DNA of 64,000 nt from the NCBI GenBank assembly GCA_028023455.1, contig JAQFVV010006709.1:250001-314000 (forward strand). Direction: 5' to 3'. Under the pieces are notes generated by a model. That model made no database searches. It had not been told where the DNA came from and saw only the letters and a list, made by a program, of their open reading frames with translations. The position numbers and the translations under genes were made by a program. This DNA comes from Epiperipatus broadwayi. Lineage: Eukaryota; Onychophora; Udeonychophora; Euonychophora; Peripatidae. Shown one piece after another: positions 22,889-35,300 of this stretch (positions are counted from its first letter, which is position 1; each line of letters opens with the position of its first letter).

Positions 22889-24751
22889 CTTTCAGACATG
22901 TATGACATAGAGCAAACAAGAAACTGCCAGCAATTTAAACAGCTTAATGACATATAAAAAAAATATATGCACACATTATATTGGTCAAGTTCACATATGC
23001 AATAATTTTGAAATCTTCAATAGCGTTATTAATAAAACTAGACACTAAAAAAATCACTATATCATTTACTATTTCTTATATATTTCAAATTTAAAACTTT
23101 TCACTAAAGTAGCTTTGATTGTAAATATCAATCGCAAAAGTGATGAGGGGCAAAAAACTTCTAAGTTTCTTTCAAAGAAACCAACTAATTTAGGTTATTA
23201 AAATTAAAGCTACCAAGTTATGCCCTACTCCTTTTTAAAATATAACAATACCTGAAATATATATATAAATTATAAAATAGATAAAAGTATAAATAGAAAG
23301 TTACCCTTTTTTTTGTATATAACTGCTGGATTCATTTTATAGTTAAAATCCAAAGCGCATGTGCATCAGTTTAATGCTGTTTAAAATATGATAATATCTT
23401 AATAAAACTAAGAAAAGTTTTACCTTATGTCCAGAGAGGAGTTTGCTAAAATTATTTTCTGGAAAAGTGAAATTAGATATATGTACAACTTTAAACAGAA
23501 GTTTCCATATCTTTATTTGATTTCTTTGATCTGGTGTAAGAGTTTGTTTTGAAATTACTTATTTAACAGTAAGAAGTGCATTTCTTCAATAGTATCTTTG
23601 ATGATAGTAGTTGGCTTGTGTTGCTGGTCAATCAGCAAAGAAGGTTAAATATATGATGGCTACAGTCTCATATTGGATGATGGCATTTGTTTTTTCAGTG
23701 CTTTAGCAGCACATAATTTTAAACAGCCACTGGATATCACATTATTGTGGCAGGGTGATAATTATAAACAAAATCAGAATTACTATATTATGTAGAAGAA
23801 ACGAACAAAATGCAGAGTAATAATATAATTTTCAGCTAATCTTTTTATAGTATTAAATTTAATTGATTAGCCCCTCATTTTCTAATAATTTTTTTTTAAT
23901 TAGAAAGCCAGTGACTACATTTTTTTTTTTTTACTCCAATAAGTTAGTAATTTTTAATTAATGGATTTACCAAATTTTTAATTGATTCAATCTGAGAGGT
24001 TTACAAATAACAATGTTAAAATAAGAAACAAGACTTAATGAAAGAAAACTGATTTTTTTAAAAGCTTTTAATTAATAAAATGAACTAATTAATAATGGAT
24101 AATGAGTTTTAAGATTAATTATTCTTGTAATATATTTTTTTTTACAGATAATAATTCTAGCTACAAAGTACATATTTTTATATTTTTACAACTAAAAACA
24201 ACCTTAACTAACATACATAACACAAATTTATTCATTTGTGCACATTTATATAAAACAAAACTTAAAAACTACAATTAAGTTTTTGTTTTTCCAAATTAAA
24301 ATATTTTAACACAAATTAAATATTGAGATAGCATAGCTCTGTTTCAATACATTAATGAAAGATAGTCCCTAAATAGGCATTACTTATCTTTAGATACATA
24401 CAGTAGAGTCTTTTATAGTAAACTAATTGGTGTTCAAAAAAGTTAATCATTATAGCTTACATGGAATTTATATATTTAACTATATATAATCCATTTTGTT
24501 CCCATCACCAAGAATAAGATTTCAATACAAAACATTTAACTCTTAAAGCACTTTTCTTTTTGAAGGACATTCCTGAGATTTTTTTTTTTTGTTGGTTTTT
24601 TTTATTTTATATTTTTTTAAAATATTTGTGACATTTATATTATTTTTCCTAAAAATCTAATATATTCAAACTAACTATAATCATCAGGCCCTTATTAATA
24701 AATAAGTTTGTACACATTCACAACACATTCATATAAGGAAATGTATTATTA
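22889..24751. other. Intergenic, AT-rich, nothing recognised
   Basis: There are only short chance frames and T or A runs (for example near 23,919, 24,577 and 24,600). Confidence 0.6.
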
Positions 24752-25888
24752 AGTGAATTTTTTGGTACAATAATTATTTACAATTGTCAAAATATAAAAC
24801 ACAACATTTGTAGATCAGTAATAGTCAAGATTGCAATTTAGTAAAGGTTTTTACAGTATTTATTTATATTTTCATTTTGTTATTTTTCATACTTTTTCCT
24901 GAATCATATGTTTTGTATATTTTCATACATTAAGTTGATGTAAAAGATGGAAAATGTAGAACATAAATACAAAGAGAAAAATGTTAAGTACATTATTTTG
25001 GAATGCATGATTTTGAATAATTAAACTATTAAGATTAAGATATTGTGAGAAGGAATTTAAGAAACATTAATGAGCAAAAAATAATAGCAAGGATATGTCT
25101 GGAAACAGTTATAGTGGAGAGAGAAGGAATTGGAAGTTATGAGATTGGGGGGAGGGGTCAAAAATAGGTAAGGATTGCATAAATATTGTACTGGCTATCA
25201 TTACTTATTTGATTTGTTGAAGAAAGTGTGACAGTAGAATTTGTTATTAATAATGAATGAATTTTTGAAATGTTCATTTGAAATTTCTGTTCAAATTGTT
25301 TGTACTCGTGGAACCACTACAGATTGGGCAAAAAAAATTCCACTATCTGCAGTTCTGCAAAAATAATAAATCAAGTATTTATAATTTATGTATATTGTTT
25401 AAAAAGCAGTAGTAAATTTCATACTGCATCTACAAGATATTTCACATTTTGACAAATATTGCCTTTAAAAAACAAACAGTATGTAATAATTTAATTGTAT
25501 CTACATACGTTAATGTCAGGTATGAAAATATTTTGTCATATTAAAATAATTATATAATAGCATATTTTGCCAGTGTTATAATTTTATACACATTTAGAGT
25601 AGTAGATCACATATTGTTTTAAATATGAAATTAACCACTCTTTTCTGACTATGAATAAACAATACTACTGACAAAGAATCAAGAATAGAATGGATTCACT
25701 TATTAGTTATGCTTTTGTTATTAATAAGCTTTATCCCTGTTATTGTTGACAAAAGTACAGATTGAAAATATTTCAGCCAGATGAAAACATGGCATTCATA
25801 ATTATTCAATTAATAGCAATTTTACAAAGATGGAGACTAAATATCTTGTTTCATAAAACGTATTTTAATAATCAAACCGAAGTTAATA
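24752..25888. repeat. Unnamed dispersed repeat, copy A
   Basis: This aligns in the same orientation with 41,523-42,605 over its whole length. Shared landmarks are AATAGTCAAGATTGCAATT (about 24,826), ATTATTTTGGAATGCATGAT (about 24,993), the block after ACTACAGATTGG (25,317), GCATCTACAA..ATATTT (25,425), TTTAATTGTATCTACATA (25,490) and GAAGTTAATAATTG at the end. Identity by eye is about 70-75%. The shared sequence stops at 25,888, where an unrelated GC-richer segment begins. The minus strand retains parts of the open frame found in copy B, broken by stops. Confidence 0.8.
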
Positions 25889-26460
25889 ATTGTACTATAA
25901 TGGACAGAATGATGACCGCTAGCCCCAAAATTGATGGCGCCAGATATAATGGACGGAATGATTACCACTTGGATATATAAATCAGATTCAACAATCAGCT
26001 GGTTCGATCACAATGTATGACAACTTATACAAAGTCTATATGTACTATATGTGATGGTACACCTATCTATCGAGTCCCAAACATTGCTAACACCAGTATA
26101 ATGGGCAGTACTCTTCAACAATCATAAGCTAACCAAACCCAACAATGGTGTGCCAGATGTAACGGATGGTCAACTAACTTGCAGACTGTAATACTATGCA
26201 GATGTAGCAACCTGGTGTGGGATAAGTTAATATGCTCTAATTTATTGCCCCTAATGAAACTATCTGCAGAGACCTACCAGGCTTAGAAGGGGGAAAAGGT
26301 TGCATCTAACTATGTTCAGACTGTGGGTCTTCTGATAGAATGCTAATGAGAACCCGATGAAATGCTTAACCAATGATTGCATACACTTTAATTGACTAAG
26401 TCTATCCCTATTTAATAATATTAAATGCAATTTAGGTTAGTTCATCCACTTCCCCCCTTT
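25889..26460. other. GC-richer unclassified element with recurring motif
   Basis: It begins exactly where repeat A loses homology to repeat B, so it may be an insertion. The word (C)CAGATATAATGGACGGAATG recurs in variants at about 25,897, 25,942, 26,093 and 26,152. A TATATAAAT box lies at about 25,972. No terminal repeats could be fixed; TG..CA with TAAT flanks at 25,888-26,650 is possible but could be chance. Confidence 0.35.
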
Positions 26461-29400
26461 TTAATTTCGTTATGCCCTAATATTCAAACCCAGAGAGAAT
26501 ATTGCTTTTGACTCCTTTAGCAGGTATGAACAGAGATACGCACAGCAACTCCTGCACCTATATATAGGTTACAACTAGCATTTATTATATTTGTTTTATT
26601 TTCAAGCTTTTATATGATAAGAAAAATAGATGTGTGTGCATGCATAATTATTTATAAACTGGAATGTCAGGACAACTCAATAAACCAGAGACCGGAATAA
26701 TACAAACTCTTAAACATTTATTAACAATAATAAATATCATCAAGTATAACAACAATAGTAATGATAAAAAAAAAAATAATAATCATATGTACATGTGTCA
26801 CATGTGAACCCCTACCATTTTACTAATTAATGATTATTATAATCCAACCCTTATACCCCATGGTAGAAATCCACCTATGTCACTCATTCTCTTCAAATCA
26901 TAATTATATAGAAAAATAAACTTTAGTTATTTAAGATAATTGAGATGCTGGCTAGCTAAATTATATATTTGCGAGATGTTAACAACCTATTTAACAAGTT
27001 CCCCCACTTTATATATATGATAGAGATAGATACTAGTTGATTAGTCAAACATACTAGAAAATATATATATATATATACAAGGTTAATCACAAAATAAAAC
27101 AATATGTATTCTGTATAAGTTGCAATTTTACCTATGAAAATAAATTTAGAGAATCTTATCTTAATATTTATGTGGATAACCTGATGTGAAGCAGGTGGGT
27201 TAACCTAAATTTTATTTACAATGAAAATATAAAAATATCAAAATGAATAATCCCCCCTTTTCTTCTTTGCTAATTCTGAAAAATGAGGCTTCAGCATCAG
27301 AGTGTGAAAATACAACAGATAACAAGACTCAAAAAAAAAAAAAATAAATAAACAAAAATTTACAATATTGATTCTTTGATTAAAAAAAATTGTAATTGGA
27401 ACAAAGTTCATAAAAATCATAATAGAAGTAGTAGTAGTTGATAGTTAGGCAAGTTGTTCTTCAAAGCAGTTTCACTTAGTAAATCATTTTCCTTAGCAAG
27501 GATAGATAGGTACAATGGTGTCTCCTGTAGTTGTGTTTAATGGTAAACACCTTGATCCTCATTTGATTCACCATTAAGTATTCCAATCCTTGTTTACTTT
27601 GGACTGCAGGCATCTTCTTGTGTGTTTACAATAAAGTAGAAATATATATATAGAGAGAGAGGTTTAATGTAGCTGGTAGGAAATACCATGACGCACTATA
27701 GCATGTTTTGCTCTAGCCCATATTCATATTAAAGTACAATTCAATAATTATTTATAATCATATATTTGTATTGAATAATATTGAAGTGCTTTACATATAT
27801 ATTAAGAAAATTATTTCATTTTTTTTTCTTTTCCAATTTTCAGCAAACTTAATTTTCATTATTCTTTTTGAAAAGCTTTAAAATATTAAAATTTACTCCA
27901 ACAACTTTTAAAACACGATTTAATTATTTAAGAATTTATCATTTATTTTTACTTCTTATTTCACTTTCTTTCCTCTGAATTTGTTAACTTTTAGTTACAG
28001 CATTTGACTTTTTAAATGTTTATAATTTAACTAAAAGAAAAAGTAAAACTCCATTTTAGCGTTCTAAATTTTAGTTTTTACTGCTGTCTTTTGTTACAGG
28101 TGCTATAACAATAAGAAGAACGATTTGTAAACTTTTTTTGTTTTTATACATTTCATGCGCGTAGATCTCCAGGAATGCTAAGATTTTTAACTGCCTATTG
28201 TTTAAATTAATTTAGATTTTTATATGTATTGTTTAAATACATTTCATTTATTACAAATAAAAAAATAATAATAATAATAAAATCAGTTTTATTTTCACAC
28301 ACAAGATCACCTAACTTAACTTCAGGCTATCCTTAAATCATTTGATTACAAATTAATATTCAATATTAACAAAAAAAAAATACAGTGTTTAATCAAATGG
28401 TTTATATATATATACACAATATTACTTTCTAAAATATTGATCGTATTTTATTTTATAATAAAATAATCTATTGTGCATTATATGTATACATGTAATAAAT
28501 AATAAACCACTTCCCATTATTAATATAAATTCCAAATGGATTGGGTTCAATAAATAGGCTTGATCTTTTTAGGAATGTGTGCATTGTAAGCTACCCTTTA
28601 CAGTACTCATGAAATTTGTGGTCCCTTTTTTTCAATTTATCTCGATATCTCTCTATATGTATGTGTTAAGTTTATTATAACTATTTTTATGTTTGGCTTT
28701 GTTAATGAAATTATATGTTTATATTTTTATGCTTATTTTATCAAATTTAATAGCTGTGTTATTAGAAAGATAATCAGAAAATGAAACAGGAATGAAATTT
28801 GAATTTTTTTTACTGTTGCTCTCAAAATTTCCAAATATAAATATTTTATTTCTGTGAAACTGGTTGTGGAATTAATTATAATTCATGCGGAATTCAAATT
28901 GCAAAATGCAGACTTATTTTACTATGAATATTTATAGAGGGCCCTTTTTCTTTTAAAGAAAATAAAATTATATAAATAGATGTCTTGCAGTAATAATTTT
29001 TTAATAATTAAAAATTTATTTGTTTTATAATTTATAAGACAATGTATGTTATTGTTGAAACTTTTTTCTCAGATTTTATGTAAAGCAATTGGAAATTAAT
29101 TTGTTTGGTTCAGTAGAAATATTAAATACATCATCTGATAAAAAAACTTGTATTCGTTTATTTTAAGAATTTTTTGATGAAAATTAGTTTACAATCTCTA
29201 CTTCCTTAGTTAACTATTTTTGTCATTTTAAAAACATTTTATATATGTAAAGAAATGTGGTTAATTTTATTTTTCTGTTTTCTGTAGATCTAAAACATGG
29301 AAAAAGAGAATGCTATTTAGTAAAAAGAGCATATTGAGATTGGACAGAATTACAAAAAATCTTTGTTTTTATGTAAGGATTGTACCACTTCTATATAAAA

Positions 29401-30120
29401 AAATTATTTCGTGATCAAAAAGTGTAATTGAAAAGGAAGCCATTTAATTATTTTTATTATATACCGTATGTAATTAAAAATCATGGCTACCATAGTGATG
29501 AAATGATTGACTTACATGAGTTTATATTTACAGAAATGTAACATTTTTAAATTTATTGTTATTAATCTGTATGAAGAAATAATGATAGTTTGAAAAATGA
29601 TCATTCTATGAATTTCTGTCTATGCTAATCATATGACATGTACAGTATGTAGAATTTGATGGAGAACATTATTTTATTTGAAAATAACTACTACTCAAAG
29701 AAGCTAAACAATTTGAATTATATAATTCATAAAACAAAAAACAGTAAAAAGTCATTTGTGATCATTATTGTTTTGTTATTCAGATAAAAGTAATTATAAA
29801 TATTTTTTCGGAATATCTAAATATACATCTGTACAACTTCATAGTTTGTTTTAATAAAAAACAAAAGTAAATTTCTCAACTGAAAACATTTGATCATTGA
29901 AATATTTAAAAGCATATAAGCCATAAAAAAATTTTGTTTAATCATTTTAATAATATCTGCCATATCCCATATAAAAAAACTCATTTTCTTTATGAAAATA
30001 TAGTATTGGTGACAATCTCTTCGTCTAGTAATTTATGTGATGAAAGAATTGCTAAAATATTTGAAAAAGCTTTCTAGAATATGAATGAGAAATTTGAGAA
30101 ATGAATAAAGTACTATATAA
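26461..30120. other. Intergenic region upstream of the zinc-finger gene
   Basis: AT-rich, with simple repeats (TA run near 27,060; GA run near 27,651). Possible 3' splice sites TTTTGTTACAG (about 28,090-28,100) and TTTTCTGTTTTCTGTAG (29,271-29,287) precede short exon-like pieces. The second is followed 87 bases later by GTAAG (about 29,375). Either could be an upstream non-coding exon of the zinc-finger gene, but this is speculative. Confidence 0.35.
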
Positions 30121-30270
30121 ACGACAAAACAAAGGACAGATAAAAAACAATGTGGGAAAATTTATTGCAAAAGCCAAAATTTTTTATTGCATTTTGAGTT
30201 CAAAGTTTTGTATAAAGATTCTATAATATGTAAAAACACAGAAGAACCTCTGCGCTGTGTACAACAAAAT

Positions 30271-31311
30271 ATGAAAAGAAATACAGGAGAAAAATCATTT
30301 GTATGTAGTTTGTGTGAATTCAGGACTGCATGGAAGTACAATTTAAGAGCACATGAAAGAACACATACACAGGGAAAACCGTTTCAATGTTGTTGCTGTG
30401 AATTTAAAACTGCATTTAAAAATAAGTTACCACCACATCAAAGAAGGCATACAGGAGAAAAACCTTTTGAATGCACTTTATGTGAATTCAAGACTGCAAC
30501 TAAAAGTACTCTAATAAAACATGAAAATATGCATACAGGAGAAAAACCTTTTCATTGTTCTTGGTGCGACTTTAAAACTGGGAGAAAGGGTTATTTAAGA
30601 GAACATGAAAGAGCACATACAGGAGAAAATCCGTTCCAATGTAGTTTATGTGACTTCAAGGCTGCAGCTAAATACCAGTTAGCAAGACATGTAAGAGTGC
30701 ATACAGGAGAAAAACCTTTTCAGTGTAGTTTCTGTACATTCAAGACTGCACGTAAGTATAATTTAAGAATACATGAAAAAAGACATTTAAGAGCAGATGA
30801 AAGAAAACATGATGGCAACTATATAAAAGAAAAACTGTTTCAATGTAGTTTGTGTGAATTTGAAACTGTAATTAAAAGCAATTTAATAACTCATCAAAGA
30901 ACCCACACGGGAGAAAAACCTTTTCAATGTAGTTTGTGTGAATTTAGAACTGCACAAAAAGGAAATTTAATGATGCATGAAAGAAGACATACAGGAGAAA
31001 AACCCTTTCAATGTAGTTTTTGTGGATATGAAAGTACAAATAGTAGTAGTTTAACAAGACATGAAAGAATACATACAGGAGAAAAACCTTTTCAGTGTAG
31101 TTTGTGTGAATTCAAAACTGCACATAGTGGCAGTTTAAGATTACATGAAAAAATACATACAGGAGAAAAACATTTTCAATGCAGTTTGTGTGAATACAAG
31201 AGTGCAGATAAATGGCATTTAAAAAAACATCAAGTAAGAAGGCATATTGAAAAAAAACTTTTTAGTGCAATTTATGTGAATTCAAAACCTATATCAAAAA
31301 TAAAGTTGTAG
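30271..31311 (+). CDS. C2H2 zinc-finger protein, 11 tandem fingers
   Basis: Likely a sequence-specific DNA-binding nuclear protein. From ATG 30,271 the product is 346 residues. The frame stays open upstream to 30,121, so an upstream exon or an earlier start is possible. Eleven fingers follow C-x2-C-x12-H-x3-H with TGEKPF linkers and a very uniform backbone (FQCSLCEFKTA-K). Helix positions -1, 2, 3 and 6 differ in every finger, for example W-Y-N-A, T-S-T-K, R-G-Y-E, Q-G-N-M, N-S-S-R and D-W-H-K, so the backbone is conserved and the recognition residues are diverse. Finger 2 has Pro-Pro at helix 5-6 and may not bind. Fingers 6 and 7 are split by an aberrant linker of about 17 residues. Finger 11 has H-x4-H. 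No KRAB, BTB, ZAD or SCAN domain is visible. The frame is lost just after finger 11, so the C terminus is a frameshift product. Confidence 0.85.
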   Translation: MKRNTGEKSFVCSLCEFRTAWKYNLRAHERTHTQGKPFQCCCCEFKTAFKNKLPPHQRRHTGEKPFECTLCEFKTATKSTLIKHENMHTGEKPFHCSWCDFKTGRKGYLREHERAHTGENPFQCSLCDFKAAAKYQLARHVRVHTGEKPFQCSFCTFKTARKYNLRIHEKRHLRADERKHDGNYIKEKLFQCSLCEFETVIKSNLITHQRTHTGEKPFQCSLCEFRTAQKGNLMMHERRHTGEKPFQCSFCGYESTNSSSLTRHERIHTGEKPFQCSLCEFKTAHSGSLRLHEKIHTGEKHFQCSLCEYKSADKWHLKKHQVRRHIEKKLFSAIYVNSKPISKIKL

Positions 31312-31885
31312 GCATAAAAGACTACATGCAGTAAAAAGGACTTTTCAGAGTAATTTGTCATATTATGACCAGTGACCATTCATTGCAGTTTGCATGCATT
31401 CAAGACCCTTGTCAAAACTAATTTAAGAATATATGAAAGAACTTTTGTTAAAACTAGTTTAAAATTTTACAAGAAAAACTATTTCAATGCTCTATATGTG
31501 ATTTCAAGGCTGCAGATGAAAGCTATTTTTAAAAAAAGAACACATGCAGAAAAATTATTCTGCTCAAGTTTATGTGAATATAAGAATGTTGATGGTTAGT
31601 TATGAACATATGAAATAGTCAATTCATGGCAAAAAATTTCTGTGCAGCATGTGAGTACAAGACTTCTGATAATTTACAAAAAAAAACATACAAGAGAAGG
31701 AATTTTTCAGTGCCCTTTATGTGAATTTACAACATGGTTGAAAAATTATCTCATCAGACATAAAAGAAAACATACGAGGAAAACCCATTTTAGTGCCTTT
31801 TATGTAAATTTAAGATTTTTGATAGAAATCATTTATAAACACCGACATTAGAAAAATGTTTTAGTGCAGTTTATGTGGATTATGA
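31258..31885 (+). pseudogene. Decayed continuation of the zinc-finger array (about 8 relic fingers)
   Basis: Past finger 11 more fingers follow in shifting frames. CNLCEFKTYIK (31,266) is preceded by TAG. HCSLHAFKTLVKTNL (31,382) has lost its second Cys and last His. QCSICDFKAAD (about 31,485), SSLCEYKN (about 31,565) and CAACEYKTSDNL (about 31,643) are partial. One finger, FQCPLCEFTTWLKNYLIRHK (from about 31,707), remains intact. It is followed by CLLCKFK (31,794) and CSLCG (31,865), each preceded by TAG. In three relics the stop is TAG in place of the CAG glutamine just before the first Cys. The ancestral gene therefore had about 19 fingers. Confidence 0.75.
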
Positions 31886-32380
31886 TGAAGGGAGTTTTAA
31901 AATTCCTGAAAGTGTTGATGCAATCCCTATTTAGTGCCTACTCATCCAATATCCCCAGACTAGTTTCTGTCTTGTGGCCTTTGTCAGTGAAGAGCCTTGG
32001 ATATGAGAGCACTGCAACTAGATCTTAGATCTTAGGATCTAATGCAATCCTCCAACATCCACCTTTTACATGCAAACAAAGAATCTTAATTTCACTTTGT
32101 ATAAAACAAAAAAAAATTGTATTATACTTTTAAAAATACAACTAAAAAGTGTTAATTATTAATCATATATTTACTTGTCGATTGTGTGATTACAAAGCAA
32201 TTATTAAAAATGGTTGGGAAAGTCATGAAAAGAACATTTTTCTAATCAGGAGATTCTAAAGATTGCTGTTTTACTATCTATTTAAGTGTAAATGTTTTTA
32301 CTGCAGTTTCAAAAATGTATTTTGTGCTTTTTACAGGAATGAGTCATTATTTTGTTCTGTGAAGACTTCAATAAAGTGGC
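31886..32380 (+). other. Probable 3' UTR region of the zinc-finger gene
   Basis: A GC-richer patch at 31,920-32,060 has duplicated TAGATCTTAGATCTTAGGATCT words. A poly(A) signal AATAAA lies at 32,370-32,375, followed by GT-rich GTGGCTGATC. The assignment to the zinc-finger transcript is inferred from position. Confidence 0.35.
32370..32375 (+). promoter_or_regulatory. Candidate poly(A) signal
   Basis: AATAAA lies about 1.06 kb after the zinc-finger stop codon, with a GT-containing stretch downstream. This word is common by chance at such AT content. Confidence 0.3.
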
Positions 32381-35300
32381 TGATCAGTAAATGGAATATA
32401 GCAATGCATTAAAATATTTTGATATGTATAAGTGATTATATAGTGAACGTGAAGTATATTTTTGTGTAAAAACACTAAATAGCTTCCACTTTAATTGAAT
32501 GTAGTCAATTTATTCTTCAAACTGAGGATTTTAATTTAATGGCCTCATAGTGGAAAGCATTTTTGCATAGAGTTGCATACATATCTCAACAAATATTGCT
32601 GTCAAACATTTTAGTCTTGTTATGATTCATTTGAGAAGCACATTTTTGTGAAAATCATGATTACACTACAGTTAGCCAGACTGGATCAGTAATACAAAAA
32701 TACAACAATAAGTAAAATAATATAGATAACGTTTTAGAAAAATTTAGAATATAAATTTATACATCTTATAGAATTGTCACTTGGTAATGCATCTTCATTG
32801 CATTTTAGTGCAGTTTGCATAAATGTATTCACAAATTAAAATCCATCTGCCTTTAATAAGTAAATATTTTCTAAAGATTATAAGCTTATTTTTTAAAAAC
32901 AGTAAGGTTCTACTATAAATGTTACCAATAAGATCAACACATATTATTAAAAAAATCAAAATGTTTATCTGAAAATATTTGTGTGTGCGTTTATTTGTCT
33001 TAATAATTCATGCCAAATGTATTTCTCTCTTCATCTGATTTATAGACTTTTTTTTATTTTTTTGGACTACGTTGGTTATTAAAAATGAAGTTGAGTGTAT
33101 TTGAAATCATAATTCCAAGAACATATTTATACTGTCTTTAATATAGAACAAGCATTAATAATTCAGTATACTATATATATTTTAATAATATAATACCCCT
33201 ATATATTTTGTACTTCTAAAGAAGACTTGTACAGTTGAAACTATCCTTTACATGCCAATATAGTAGATCAAGATTTATATATATATTGAATATAATATCA
33301 ATTATATCATAGACGAAAAATAGATCACTTTATATAAAACTATTTAGCATTACAAAAACTATTGAAAATTGATGCTTATCTGTTTTCAAAATCCAATAGT
33401 AATGAAGACTGATATAATGTTATTTTAATATAATGTTTATTAATACTAGATGTTATGATGCAATTATTGTAAAATTTTATCAAGTTTAAAGATTTTCATT
33501 TAATTAAGATTTCATCTAAAAAACAATTGTGTATTACTTATATTAGTAAGTAGTGATTGTAACTGTCCGCCATTACAATGCAAAGGTGTTGTGTGACTGT
33601 GTGAGGTCATTGAACTATAATGTAATAGATAGTATTATAATTAATAAATTGTAAAGTAACAGAAATAATTTCTTTAATAAATTAATGTAATCAAAAATGA
33701 CTAAATGAAACTTTATTTATGTTTGTAAATAACAAGGATTATTAATTAAAATCAACATTTCTATCTAACAAAAATGTATTTATCTATCATGACTCTAATA
33801 TTAATTTCTGAAATTGATTAGAATTTGTATTTTTTAAATTTTGAGATAACTGGGAGGATTTATGATTTTAAAGCATAGATTACTTAGCAGAGCGTAATCT
33901 TATTTGGACATACAAAATGCTTTTATATTTTTAAAATTTTATAGATAATTCATAAATAAAATATCTCTAATGTTTTGACATTGCATATAGGATGACCAAG
34001 TTTTACATCCATATTATAAATTAGATAAAATAATAGTTCTATATATAGTTAACATAATTACAATAATTATTTTCTTATGATAAAATATTTTGTCGAACTT
34101 GTAAAAAGCAATAACAAATACGAGTCTATATTGTATTTCAATATTGTAAGAGTATAACGAGATAGTGGATGATGCAATATTATATGCTCAGGTTAAAATA
34201 TCTATTTAACATATAGATAGAATTAAATAAATTGAGATAAAACCTTATTATCAGTCAATATTAAAGTAACTAAATTGATAATATATAGTGCACCAGAGAT
34301 AGATACTCTATTATATCTCATCAATTATAAAATTCAGAAAGTACCCATATGGAATAAATAAAATGACGAATCAGCTATATCCTGATTTCAAGTGTCTTGT
34401 CTATACCAATACAATCTAGAATGAGGAAATAATAAAGATGCTAGCTCTTGTGGATTAAACTATAGATTACGAATCTAAATTCTGTTAAGAAATAAGATGA
34501 GCATGCATAATAATGCCTAACTTGTTTGACTACAGAGGTCATTTACCTATATTCATCACATGCAAGCTATAATTATTATCCCTATAGGAATAAAGTAAAT
34601 AAAGCTCACAATGTCGAATTTAGTAAATAACAATGGCAGTTTTATTTAGGTTAAATAAATAACAAATAAAGTAAAGATATTTTATGAAAGGAATTTAGTG
34701 TATATTGATTGTGCGTGTTTTGTACCCTTAGTGATGCTGAACAATATCCTCATTTCAAAATTAGAGGAAGATCTATGTTTAAACTGATCTTGCTAAAATT
34801 CAGTTAATAGATAAACTTTAACTTGTCACAATTTGTTACTAGAGATATGAGATCTAAATAAGCTATTCCAATGAGGTCACTTACAATTTCAACTAGTTAT
34901 GGTTTTCTGTAATTTTGTCTATATCTAATTATTTGTCTTACGCTAGCATATATACATAAAATTACTGTCCAAATAAATATAAAAAGAAGGATTTCAAATA
35001 AAAGCAGACACTTTACTATGGCAATGAAATATTTAAGATGCAGAATTTTGATTCCACTTGATTTGGCAATAGAGTTTATATACACTTCCTTTGATGTCCA
35101 AAAAATGTAGAGCAAAATTAATATTAAATGATATTTTGAAATTACTTCAAGATATTTATTTTGATTTCATCAGTAGAACAATGGGTATTTTAATTCGTTT
35201 TGAATGGTCATGTACCACATACTTCTACACAAATTAAATACTATCAACATATATGGAGGTGGAAACCAGATACCACATAGGTTAATTTCTACAGGATTTT

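Noticed and set aside
25888-26650. LTR from TGTACTATAATGG to GTGTGCATGCA with TAAT flanks
   Set aside because: The ends fit the TG..CA rule, but TAAT is very common here, the TATA box would sit too close to the start, and homology to repeat B does not resume after it.
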